26,697 bases of DNA from positions 57,184 through 83,880 of the forward strand of contig DJFA01000054.1 in the NCBI GenBank assembly GCA_002431975.1. Direction: 5' to 3'. How positions within the stretch are numbered: position 1 is the first letter of the stretch; the number at the start of each line of letters is the position of its first letter. The stretch comes from Ruminococcus sp. UBA5884. GTDB taxonomy: Bacteria; Bacillota; Clostridia; Oscillospirales; Ruminococcaceae. The position numbers and the translations under genes were made by a program. Shown here one piece after another: positions 7,999-15,973 of the stretch. The notes under the pieces are model-generated. The model saw only the letters and a program-made list of their open reading frames with translations. It was not told the origin of the DNA and did no database searches.

Positions 7999-9606
7999 AT
8001 GCGGAAAATTCTTGCATTTATTGTTTCTGCTGTATTTCTTTTTACAATGACCGCCTGCGGAGATGAACCGTCTGACGGAAGAAATTATTCATTTAGCTAT
8101 GCTCTCAGCGAAAATCCGCAGAACCTTGACCCCCAGCTTGCCACTGACAGCAATTCCCTTACCATTATAGAAAATATGTTTGAAGGTCTTACTGCTACAG
8201 ATGAAAATGGTGCTGTTGCTTATGGAGCGGCTCAGTCATGCGAAATATCAGAGGATAACCTTACCTATACATTCACTCTGCGTGATGACTGTTTCTGGAA
8301 TGATGGAGTAAATGAACCATATGCGGTAACTGCTGATGATTTTGTATTCGCATTTCAGAGAATTTTTAATCCCGTTATGCAGTCGCCGTACAGGGAAACC
8401 TTTTTATGCATAAAAAATGCTTCAAAAATAATAAACAATCAGCTTGAATATACGGAATTAGGCGTTTATGCTCCTGATGACCTCACCGTTGTATTTGAAC
8501 TTGACTACAGAAATCCATGTTTTATGGAACTTTTGTCCACCTCTCCTGCCATGCCGTGCAGTCAGAAATTCTTTGAATCAACAAATGCAAGATACGGACT
8601 TGATGACAAGTCTGTAATATCAAACGGTTCATTCTATATAAAACAATGGTTCTATGACCCGTATGGAAGCGATAATTTTATACTCATGAAAAGAAATTCC
8701 GCAAACAGTTCAGAAAAACATGATATTGTTCCGAACAGCATAAATTTTACTATTGAAAAAGCTGATGCGGATATAAATGAAAGTTTCCGCACCGGAAATT
8801 ATGACTGTATTATTTCCGGAAGCAAATCCGATTATGACAATATTTTAAGCCGTTCATTCACAGTCAATGAATTTGCATATAAAACTCTCGGCATCATAAT
8901 GAACTGCGAATCTGAACAGCTGTCAGATGAAAATATAAGAAAAGCCCTCACATATTCCCTCGACAGAAATTCATACAAGGATAAGCTTATAAGCAGCTAT
9001 CAGGCTGCATATGGAATTGTTCCCCCATGCATGATGACAGGTGATTCATATTACAGGAAAATCATTGATGACAGTATGCTTTCAGTATATGATAAACAAA
9101 AAGCTCTGGAACATATTAATAAATCAGAAAATATCCCAAATCTTACACTTATGACAACTGCGGAATATGCTGATACTGTGTATATGAATGAACTTGCTGC
9201 CAGCTGGCTCGATAATCTTGGAATATATGTAAGGGTTGAAGAAGTCGAACTCTCAGAATATAAACGCCGTATCGCTGAAAAGGATTATCAGCTTGCTGTA
9301 TATGAAATTACTGCTAATTATAATAATCCGTATGATATTCTCAATATTTTCAGGTCGGGAAACAATAATTTCGGATACAGCAGTTCTGATACTGATAATC
9401 TTCTTGAAAAATCCACTGTTTTAAATGGTACTGAAAAAAGATGTCAGGCGTATTATGAAGCAGAAAGAAATATAATTGAAAACTGCGGATTTATCCCTGT
9501 TTACTATAAAAAAATATACTGTATATACGGCAGCGGTTCGCAGGATATCATTTTTGACCCGTTTAAAAATACAGTGAATTTCCGTTACGGCAAAAATTTC
9601 AGCTGA
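7999..9606 (+). CDS. Oligopeptide ABC transporter substrate-binding lipoprotein (family 5)
   Basis: 535 aa. Signal peptide with lipobox TMTAC (Cys20), then the opening of solute-binding family 5: FSYALSENPQNLDPQ, IIENMFEGLTATDENG, LTYTFTLRDDCFWNDG and VTADDFVFAFQRIFNP, which correspond to OppA/DppA/MppA. Conserved late blocks include IRKALTYSLDRNSY and an aromatic-rich C-terminus. It would capture peptides outside the membrane for an ABC importer, but no permease or ATPase gene is next to it, so it is an orphan binding protein that must use a transporter encoded elsewhere or have a sensing role. GGAG lies before the ATG. No convincing promoter is seen; the AT-rich right flank of repeat copy 3 lies immediately upstream. 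Confidence 0.9.
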   Translation: MRKILAFIVSAVFLFTMTACGDEPSDGRNYSFSYALSENPQNLDPQLATDSNSLTIIENMFEGLTATDENGAVAYGAAQSCEISEDNLTYTFTLRDDCFWNDGVNEPYAVTADDFVFAFQRIFNPVMQSPYRETFLCIKNASKIINNQLEYTELGVYAPDDLTVVFELDYRNPCFMELLSTSPAMPCSQKFFESTNARYGLDDKSVISNGSFYIKQWFYDPYGSDNFILMKRNSANSSEKHDIVPNSINFTIEKADADINESFRTGNYDCIISGSKSDYDNILSRSFTVNEFAYKTLGIIMNCESEQLSDENIRKALTYSLDRNSYKDKLISSYQAAYGIVPPCMMTGDSYYRKIIDDSMLSVYDKQKALEHINKSENIPNLTLMTTAEYADTVYMNELAASWLDNLGIYVRVEEVELSEYKRRIAEKDYQLAVYEITANYNNPYDILNIFRSGNNNFGYSSSDTDNLLEKSTVLNGTEKRCQAYYEAERNIIENCGFIPVYYKKIYCIYGSGSQDIIFDPFKNTVNFRYGKNFS

Positions 9607-9613
9607 TATCATT

Positions 9614-9632
9614 CCGCCATGCAGGCGGTTTT
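9614..9632 (+). terminator. Weak hairpin terminator between peptide-binding gene and pfp
   Basis: CCGCC-ATGCA-GGCGG followed by TTTT. The stem is only five base pairs, so partial read-through into pfp is likely; no separate pfp promoter was found in the 61-base gap. Confidence 0.4.
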
Positions 9633-9667
9633 CATAAAATTAAATACATTAATGGAGGATTATAAAA

Positions 9668-10888
9668 ATGAATATTGCAGTAGCTCAGTCCGGAGGCCCT
9701 ACGTGTGCCATAAACGCATCTCTTGCCGGTGTTTTCAATGCCGCCTGCAAATCAGACGAAATCAATAAAATATATGGTTCTGCCAACGGAATTGAAGGTG
9801 TTCTCAATAATGAACTTATAGACCTTGGCGAAATACTTAAAACCGATTATGACAGAGAACTCCTTAAAACCACTCCTTCAACAGTTCTCGGCTCATGCCG
9901 CTTCAAGCTTCCTGAAATGTCTGAAGATATCAGCGTATATGAAAAAATTACTGAATGCTTCAAAAAAAATGATATAGGCATATTCATCTATATCGGCGGC
10001 AACGATTCAATGGATACCGTAAGCAAGCTTTCTGAATATATGAAAAAATACAATGAGGATATCAGAATAATTGGTGTTCCGAAAACCATTGACAACGACC
10101 TTGAATATACAGACCATACCCCGGGATTTGGTTCTGCTGCAAAATATCTTGCTGTAACAATGCTTGAAATTATCCGTGACAGTGCTGTATATAATCTCAA
10201 ATCAGTAACTGTTGTTGAAATAATGGGCAGACATGCCGGCTGGCTTACCGCTTCAACCTGTATGCTTAAAGCTAACGGTGAAACAGCTCCTCATCTTATA
10301 TATCTCCCTGAAACAGATTTCAGCGTTGAAAAATTTATAAATGATGTTAAGAAACTCCATGAGGAATATGATTCAGTTATAGTTGCAGTTTCTGAAGGAG
10401 TTCAGTTCAAAAGCGACAAATATTCACTTGATTCATTTAAATCAGGCTCAACAGATGCTTTTGGTCATCAGTATCTTTCAGGAATCGGAAAATGTCTTGA
10501 AAATATCGTAAAACAGGAAATAGGCTGCAAAGTCCGTTCAATAGAACTCAATGTAATGCAGAGATGTGCTTCTCATCTTGCTTCTGAATGCGATATTGAA
10601 GAATCTGAACAGATAGGTGCTGCCGGAGTAAAAGCTGCTCTTTCCGGAGAATCAGGAAAAATGATGACATTTGAAAGAATATCAGATGAACCATATCAGA
10701 TAAAAATCGGCTCTGTTGAGGCTGAAATGGTTGCAAATCATGAAAAGCTTTTCCCTGAAAAATGGATAAATGCGGATAAAAACAATGTTACTGACGAAGC
10801 AATCAGATATTTTCTTCCGCTTATACAGGGAAATGTTTCAATCAAAATGAAAAATGGTCTGCCTGTACATCTTAAACTGAATATATAA
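9668..10888 (+). CDS. pfp: 6-phosphofructokinase, PPi-dependent type
   Basis: 406 aa. The N-terminus AVAQSGGPTCAINASLAG is the PFK nucleotide/pyrophosphate loop. Two residues point to PPi rather than ATP as phosphoryl donor: Asp113 in GGNDS (ATP enzymes have Gly there, GGDGS) and Lys139 in PKTIDND (ATP enzymes have Gly, PGTIDND). Asp142 and Asp144 of that block are the catalytic aspartates, and MGRHAGW binds fructose 6-phosphate. The enzyme interconverts fructose 6-phosphate and fructose 1,6-bisphosphate, reversibly when PPi is used, serving glycolysis and gluconeogenesis in anaerobes. GGAGG precedes the ATG. It may be transcribed from the gene upstream. The donor assignment rests on these motifs and was not tested. 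Confidence 0.93.
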   Translation: MNIAVAQSGGPTCAINASLAGVFNAACKSDEINKIYGSANGIEGVLNNELIDLGEILKTDYDRELLKTTPSTVLGSCRFKLPEMSEDISVYEKITECFKKNDIGIFIYIGGNDSMDTVSKLSEYMKKYNEDIRIIGVPKTIDNDLEYTDHTPGFGSAAKYLAVTMLEIIRDSAVYNLKSVTVVEIMGRHAGWLTASTCMLKANGETAPHLIYLPETDFSVEKFINDVKKLHEEYDSVIVAVSEGVQFKSDKYSLDSFKSGSTDAFGHQYLSGIGKCLENIVKQEIGCKVRSIELNVMQRCASHLASECDIEESEQIGAAGVKAALSGESGKMMTFERISDEPYQIKIGSVEAEMVANHEKLFPEKWINADKNNVTDEAIRYFLPLIQGNVSIKMKNGLPVHLKLNI

Positions 10889-10891
10889 AAT

Positions 10892-11043
10892 AACGCCAAT
10901 TCGATGGATTGTTTATGTAGGGGCGAACTGTGTTCGCCCGTTGGGGTATGCTGTAAACTTATCGGGCGACCAATGGTCGCCCCTACAAAACGAATTTAAT
11001 TTCAGATGAACGAATTACAGAAAATAACCATCGAATTTGCGTT
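10892..11043. repeat. Short interspersed hairpin element, copy 4 (A/B arms, best-preserved ends)
   Basis: This 152-bp copy starts four bases after the pfp stop. Left end AACGCCAATTCGATGG and right end CCATCGAATTTGCGTT are inverted repeats with one mismatch in 16. Left arm 10916-10940 is type A, right arm 10963-10987 is type B. It shows the element's full structure most clearly and lies between pfp and the terminator of the convergent gat operon. Confidence 0.88.
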
Positions 11044-11051
11044 ATATTAAT

Positions 11052-11084
11052 AAAAAAAGCGGTCAGCCTGAAAACTGACCGCTT
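11052..11084 (-). terminator. Terminator of the gatCAB::aspS operon (bidirectional)
   Basis: GCGGTCAG (11059-11066) and CTGACCGC (11075-11082) form an 8-bp stem, extended by A-T pairs. Read on the minus strand it ends in seven T residues (11058-11052), nine bases past the gatB::aspS stop. On the plus strand a weaker T-rich tail (GATATTTTTT) could also stop pfp transcripts. Confidence 0.88.
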
Positions 11085-11092
11085 GATATTTT

Positions 11093-13969
11093 TTATGGCA
11101 AAAGTCTGTTTATATCTCTTGGGAACATACTTGACTGTCTTACATTTGAAAGCCTGAGTATCTTCATTACAAGTCTTTCAAGACCTATTCCAAGACCGCC
11201 ATGAGGAGGCAGACCATATTTATGTGCTTCAAGATAGCTTCTGAAATCATCAGGATTAAGTCCCTGAGCCTTCATTTTTGCAATCTGTTCATCATAGTCA
11301 TGAATTCTCTGACCTCCGCTTGTTATCTCAAGACCTCTGAAAAGCAAATCAAATTTGCAGGCAAGACGAGGGTCATTCTTATCATTCATAGCATAGAATG
11401 GCGGCTTTGATGAAGGGAAATGTGTTACAAATATAAAATCGCTGTTGAATTTTTCTTTTGCATAATTGCAGATTTCAACTTCATCTTCCGGTTCAAGGTC
11501 AAGCTTGTTCTTTGAACCCTTGTTTCCGAGAATTTCCTTTGCTTCAAGCAGAGTAACGCAAGGAATTTCATCTATAACCGGAATATCAGCTCCGAGAATT
11601 TCAATTTCATTCTGATAATTTTCATTAAGATATTTCATGACATATTTAAGCATTGCTGTTTCCATAGCCATTACATCATACATACTGTCAATATAGCCCA
11701 TTTCAAAGTCAAGACCGATATATTCATTGATATGACGTGATGTAGCGTGTTTTTCAGCACGGTATACAGGAGCAATTTCAAATACTCTGTCAAAGAAAGC
11801 TATTGCAGTCTGCTTGTAGAACTGAGGCGACTGGTTGAGGAAAGCGTGCTTGTCAAAATAATCAAGATGGAATATATTAGCACCGCCTTCAGCTCCCTGA
11901 GCAACTATCTTAGGGGTATGGATTTCAGTGAAATTATTCATAAGCATGAATTCTCTGAAACCGCTTACAACTCCCTCCTGAATCTTGAATATTGCTCTTT
12001 CATAAACATTTCTGAGAGAAACTGAACGGTTATCAAGATTTACATCAAGTGAACAGCCGAGCTTTTTATTTGAAACTTTAAGCGGATATTCATATGAAGG
12101 TTTTGAAATCATCTTTATTTCTTTAAGCTGAATTTCAACACCATAGAATGCCAGTTCATTTGCAATTGCAGTACCTGATGCATATACAAAACAGCCTTCT
12201 CTTATGCCGTCTATTGAATCAGCACAGTTTTCAGCTGAATAAATTGTCTGAATAAGATATCTTGCAGTTCTGAGTACAACAAACGCAAAACCGCTCATCT
12301 GTCTTACCTTATGAACGCAGGCACGCAGAGAAACTGTTTCACCGATATGACCGGCTGCATCACTGATATCAAATTCCTTCATCAGATTTTTGCCGTCAAC
12401 CTGCATTATTCCATCAGTTTTATGAGGAAAATAGCTGTTTTTATTTTCAAACTTTATAAAATCATTTTTTTTTACATCTTCATCAGCTTTATCTGATTTT
12501 TTTTCCATATCAGCATCTGAATTTCCGGCAGCAGCGATTTCTTTAAGCTTTGATTCAAGAGTTTCCTTTGCAACCTTAGGAGTGCATACGCCTTTAAGAG
12601 CCTTTGTACACTGTCCCATAAGGAATCCGAAAACTTTCATTTCGCCGTTTTTATACTGTTCAACAGCAGTGGAATTGTCAGCAAGTATGCCATTGATTAT
12701 TTCCTCTGCCTTTGCAGTATCGTTGACAATTATGAAGCCGTTTTCCTTAGCAATTGTTTCAGCGTCCTTACCGGATTCAATCATAAGGCGGAGTATCTGT
12801 TTTGCATCGCCCTTTGAAACCTTTTCAGTATCAGCCATTTCAATAAGCTTTGCAAATTCTTCAGCTGTAAACGGAAGGTTATCCATTGAAACTTCTCCGA
12901 GGTTCACACGTCTTAAAAGTTCAACTATTATAAAGTTTGCGATACTCTTTGGATTATTGTATACAGCGACTGCATCATTGAAGAAATCTGAAACAGTTTT
13001 CTGGTTTACAAGTATCTTTGCATCTTTTTCGCTGAGTTTAAAATCTCTTACATATCTGTCTATACGCTGGAACGGGAGTTCAGGAAGTTTTGCCTTTATT
13101 TCGTCAAGCATCTCATCAGTGAAATTTACCTGAAGAATATCCGGTTCAGGGAAATATCTGTAATCGTGAGCATCTTCCTTGCTTCTCATTGATTTAGTTT
13201 CGCCCTTGTTGTCATCGAAACGTCTTGTTTCCTGAATTACTCTGCCGCCCATATCGAGAACTCTTGCCTGACGTTTTATTTCATAGTCTATGGCACGGCC
13301 TACAGCTTTTATTGAGTTAAGGTTCTTGCATTCAGTTCTTGTACCGAATTCCTTGTCTTCAGGTTTCATTATTGAAACGTTGACATCACATCTCAAAGAA
13401 CCCTGTTCCATTTTACAGTCACAAACTCCGGCATACTGGAGGAGGAGTGATATTTTTTCAACAAAAGCCTTTGCTTCTTCAGATGAAGCGATATCAGGTT
13501 CTGTAACTATTTCGATAAGCGGAATACCGCATCTGTTATAGTCAGCAAGAGAAACATTGTTGAAATCGTCATGAACAAGTTTTCCGGCATCTTCTTCAAG
13601 ATGGATTCTGTTTATGCGGATATTTTTCTTTTTTCCGTTTACTTCAATAGGAACAACTCCGTTTATACAGAGAGGACGCTGGAGCTGTGATATCTGATAA
13701 GCTTTCGGAAGGTCAGGATAAAAGTAGTTTTTTCTGTCGAAAACAGAGAATTTATTTATATTGCAGCCGAGAGCAAAACCGGCTTTTACGGCATATTCAA
13801 CGGCTGTCTGATTAATTACAGGCAGAGTACCCGGCATACCTGTGCAGACCGGACAGCATCTTGAGTTCGGACTGCCGCCGAATTCAGCGGAACAGGTACA
13901 GAAAACCTTTGATTTTGTAAGAAGTTCGGCATGGATTTCCAGACCGATAACAGGAATATATGATGACAT
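11093..13969 (-). CDS. gatB-aspS: GatB fused to archaeal-type (probably non-discriminating) aspartyl-tRNA synthetase
   Basis: 958 aa in one uninterrupted frame. Residues 1-478 are a complete GatB: IGLEIHAEL, zinc-site cysteines 24, 26, 39 and 42 (FCTCS, CCPVC), GMPGTLP, DRKNYFYPDLPK, and the helical tail ending MGQCTKALKG...LESKL. A charged linker (about 479-530) follows. Residues 531-958 are a complete class II AspRS: OB anticodon domain (about 545-620), QSPQFYKQ, motif 2 VYRAEKHATSRHINEY (735-750), and motif 3 GLGIGLERL (925-933). It lacks the bacterial GAD insertion, so it is the archaeal/eukaryal AspS2 type, and FEIAPVYRAE distinguishes it from AsnRS. His553 takes the place where discriminating archaeal AspRS have Trp, which suggests tRNA-Asn is also charged. 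AGGAGG lies seven bases before the ATG, 18 bases after gatA. Expected role: make Asp-tRNA(Asn) and, with GatA and GatC, amidate it. Each half is certain; their coupling in catalysis is inference. Confidence 0.93.
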   Translation of the reverse strand: MSSYIPVIGLEIHAELLTKSKVFCTCSAEFGGSPNSRCCPVCTGMPGTLPVINQTAVEYAVKAGFALGCNINKFSVFDRKNYFYPDLPKAYQISQLQRPLCINGVVPIEVNGKKKNIRINRIHLEEDAGKLVHDDFNNVSLADYNRCGIPLIEIVTEPDIASSEEAKAFVEKISLLLQYAGVCDCKMEQGSLRCDVNVSIMKPEDKEFGTRTECKNLNSIKAVGRAIDYEIKRQARVLDMGGRVIQETRRFDDNKGETKSMRSKEDAHDYRYFPEPDILQVNFTDEMLDEIKAKLPELPFQRIDRYVRDFKLSEKDAKILVNQKTVSDFFNDAVAVYNNPKSIANFIIVELLRRVNLGEVSMDNLPFTAEEFAKLIEMADTEKVSKGDAKQILRLMIESGKDAETIAKENGFIIVNDTAKAEEIINGILADNSTAVEQYKNGEMKVFGFLMGQCTKALKGVCTPKVAKETLESKLKEIAAAGNSDADMEKKSDKADEDVKKNDFIKFENKNSYFPHKTDGIMQVDGKNLMKEFDISDAAGHIGETVSLRACVHKVRQMSGFAFVVLRTARYLIQTIYSAENCADSIDGIREGCFVYASGTAIANELAFYGVEIQLKEIKMISKPSYEYPLKVSNKKLGCSLDVNLDNRSVSLRNVYERAIFKIQEGVVSGFREFMLMNNFTEIHTPKIVAQGAEGGANIFHLDYFDKHAFLNQSPQFYKQTAIAFFDRVFEIAPVYRAEKHATSRHINEYIGLDFEMGYIDSMYDVMAMETAMLKYVMKYLNENYQNEIEILGADIPVIDEIPCVTLLEAKEILGNKGSKNKLDLEPEDEVEICNYAKEKFNSDFIFVTHFPSSKPPFYAMNDKNDPRLACKFDLLFRGLEITSGGQRIHDYDEQIAKMKAQGLNPDDFRSYLEAHKYGLPPHGGLGIGLERLVMKILRLSNVRQSSMFPRDINRLLP

Positions 13970-13987
13970 ATTTTGACCTCCTATGAA

Positions 13988-15442
13988 TTAAAGTTCAGGT
14001 GAACGTGTATCAAACTGTTTTTCAAATGCATCAGCAGTCTGGATTATAGTAGCCTCATCGAACTGTTTTCCGATTATTGACATACCTATCGGCATACCTG
14101 ATTTTTCGCTGTATCCGCAGGTTGTGGAAATTGCAGGAAGTGAAGCGATATTTACTGTAACTGTGCAGATATCAGCCTGATACATTTTAACAGGGTCAGA
14201 AATATTTTCATTTATTCCGTATGCAACTGAAGGAGCAGTAGGAGTTATTATAACATCGCATTTTTCAAATATTGAAGCATATTCAGCAGAAATTCTCTGT
14301 CTTAAAGCCATGGCTTTTCCGTAATATGCGTCATAGTAGCCGCTTGAAAGAGCATAGTTTCCGAGGAGTATTCTTCTCTTTACCTCATCTCCGAATCCTT
14401 CACTTCTTGAGTTGCAGATAAGTTCATTGAAGTTTTCGCCTGTTTCGCTTCTGTGACCGTATTTTATGCCGTCATATCTTGAAAGGTTTGAAGATGCTTC
14501 AGCAGATGATATGAGATAATATGCGGCAACGGCATATTTAAGGCTCGGCATTGAGCATTCAATTATTTCAGCTCCCTGTGATTTATAGAAATCAACGGCT
14601 TTAAGAACGGTATTTCTTACTTCTTCATCAATACCTTCAGCATAAAATTCTTTAGGAACAGCAATTTTCATGCCCTTTACAGGCTGACCTATCTTAGCAG
14701 TGCTGTCAGTAACAGGATTTTTGGAAACAGTGCCGTCATGCGGGTCATAGCCAGCAATTGCATTGAGGATAATTCCGCAGTCATGGGCATCTTTCGCAAC
14801 AGGTCCTATCTGGTCAAGAGATGAAGCAAATGCAATAAGACCATAACGTGAAACTCTGCCATAGGTTGGTTTAAGGCCTGTAACTCCGCAGAATGAAGCC
14901 GGCTGTCTGATAGAACCGCCTGTATCAGAACCAAGTGAAGCTGCACAGAGTGAAGCTGACACGCAGGCAGCTGAACCGCCTGAAGAACCGCCCGGAACTC
15001 TTGAAAGGTCAAAAGGATTCTTTGTTTTTGCAAAGGCAGATGTCTGGGTTGAACCGCCCATAGCAAATTCATCAAGACTTGTTTTTCCGAGCATTACAAT
15101 ATTCTGAGCATTGAGTTTTTCCATAACTGTTGCATTGTAAGGCGGAATGAAGTTTCCGAGCATTTTTGATGAAGCAGTAGTGCGGATACCTTCAGTACAG
15201 ATATTATCCTTTATTGCCATAGGTATGCCGCAGAGAGGTGAAGAACTGCCGTTTTTAATTTTTTCATCAGCAGCTTCAGCATTTCTGAGAGCTTTTTCCT
15301 CCGCAACGGTAATATAGCTTTCTACTTCTGAATCATATTTTTTTATTCTTTCAAGATAAGCGTTTGTAAGCTCAACAGATGAGATTTCCTTTTTATCGAG
15401 CATATCACGCATTTCTCTTACTTTAAGTCTGGTAACGTCCAT
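13988..15442 (-). CDS. gatA: Asp/Glu-tRNA amidotransferase subunit A
   Basis: 484 aa, the usual GatA length. The amidase-signature Ser-cisSer-Lys triad is Lys78 (MAIKDN), Ser153 (GGSSGGS) and Ser177 (DTGGSIR). GatA hydrolyses glutamine and channels ammonia to GatB, which amidates Glu-tRNA(Gln) or Asp-tRNA(Asn). AGGAG stands nine bases before the ATG. It lies 11 bases after gatC and 18 bases before gatB::aspS, so it is the middle gene of one cytosolic tRNA-amidation operon. Nothing is truncated. Confidence 0.97.
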   Translation of the reverse strand: MDVTRLKVREMRDMLDKKEISSVELTNAYLERIKKYDSEVESYITVAEEKALRNAEAADEKIKNGSSSPLCGIPMAIKDNICTEGIRTTASSKMLGNFIPPYNATVMEKLNAQNIVMLGKTSLDEFAMGGSTQTSAFAKTKNPFDLSRVPGGSSGGSAACVSASLCAASLGSDTGGSIRQPASFCGVTGLKPTYGRVSRYGLIAFASSLDQIGPVAKDAHDCGIILNAIAGYDPHDGTVSKNPVTDSTAKIGQPVKGMKIAVPKEFYAEGIDEEVRNTVLKAVDFYKSQGAEIIECSMPSLKYAVAAYYLISSAEASSNLSRYDGIKYGHRSETGENFNELICNSRSEGFGDEVKRRILLGNYALSSGYYDAYYGKAMALRQRISAEYASIFEKCDVIITPTAPSVAYGINENISDPVKMYQADICTVTVNIASLPAISTTCGYSEKSGMPIGMSIIGKQFDEATIIQTADAFEKQFDTRSPEL

Positions 15443-15453
15443 TATTTCAGCTC

Positions 15454-15732
15454 CTATTCAACAACTTTCGGCACAACGAAACAGTTCTCACTGTTTTTAG
15501 CATTCTGGAGAATTTTTTCAACAGGCATACTTTCCTGAGCGATATCTTCTCTCAGGTCATTAAGGTATACATTTTTATTGTCTGCTTCAGCATCATACTG
15601 AATATCGACTTCTTTTACAGTATCCATAATTTCAATTATACTTGTCATTTCGCCTGCAACCTTTTCAAGTTCTTTTTCAGTGAAATTAAGTTTTCCGAGT
15701 TTGGAAAGGTAAGAAACCATCTGTAAATCCAA
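15454..15732 (-). CDS. gatC: Asp/Glu-tRNA amidotransferase subunit C, TTG start
   Basis: 92 aa from a TTG at 15732. GatC wraps around GatA and GatB and stabilises their interface. Family features are the N-terminal helix DLQMVSYLSKLGKLNFTEKEL, the middle IIEIMDTVKEVD and the LREDIAQESMPVEKIL segment before the C-terminal NCFVVPKVVE. TTG at 15732 was preferred because GAGG (15744-15741) lies eight bases upstream and the protein then begins where GatC proteins normally begin. A TTG at 15756 would add eight residues but has no ribosome site, and no ATG in frame lies further upstream. First gene of the gat operon, about 50 bases after its promoter. Confidence 0.88.
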   Translation of the reverse strand: MDLQMVSYLSKLGKLNFTEKELEKVAGEMTSIIEIMDTVKEVDIQYDAEADNKNVYLNDLREDIAQESMPVEKILQNAKNSENCFVVPKVVE

Positions 15733-15785
15733 ATTAAAAACCTCGCTTTCATGCAATAAATTAATACAGAATGTCCTGATAATAA

Positions 15786-15814
15786 ATTATACTACATTTT
15801 ATCTTTTTTTGCAA
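15786..15814 (-). promoter_or_regulatory. Promoter of gatC-gatA-gatB::aspS
   Basis: On the minus strand TTGCAA (15814-15809), 17 bases, TATAAT (15791-15786). The leader is only about 45 bases, too short for a T-box, so tRNA-sensing attenuation is not indicated. Confidence 0.8.
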
Positions 15815-15826
15815 GTATTTATTATT

Positions 15827-15973
15827 AACACAAATCCGACGGATTATTTCTGTAGGGGCAAACTGTGTTCGCCCGTTTGGGTTCACGGAATTTCAGGCGG
15901 GCGAACACAGTTCGCCCCTACAATGGGAAATTCCTTGTTTTTAATCATAAAATTTTATCATCGAACTGGCGTT
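15827..15973. repeat. Short interspersed hairpin element, copy 5 (A/A arms), abutting the ligA stop
   Basis: 147 bp. Left end AACACAAATCCGACGG, right end CATCGAACTGGCGTT. Arms are 15851-15875 (type A with one G-to-A change that breaks a stem pair) and 15898-15922 (type A intact). The last base of the element is also the last base of the ligA stop codon (15973-15975). It fills the gap between ligA and the gatC promoter. Confidence 0.85.

Noticed and set aside
12397..12407. Independent AspRS start at Met522 or Met530 of the fusion
   Set aside because: No Shine-Dalgarno precedes either ATG, and the frame from GatB is continuous through the linker.
12582..13133. 183-aa plus-strand frame antisense to gatB::aspS
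   Set aside because: Opposite strand of a conserved gene; composition is a mirror of GatB codons, with no ribosome site or family resemblance.
15733..15826. T-box riboswitch ahead of gatC
   Set aside because: The leader from the predicted promoter is only about 45-50 bases, with no specifier stem, T-box motif or terminator.
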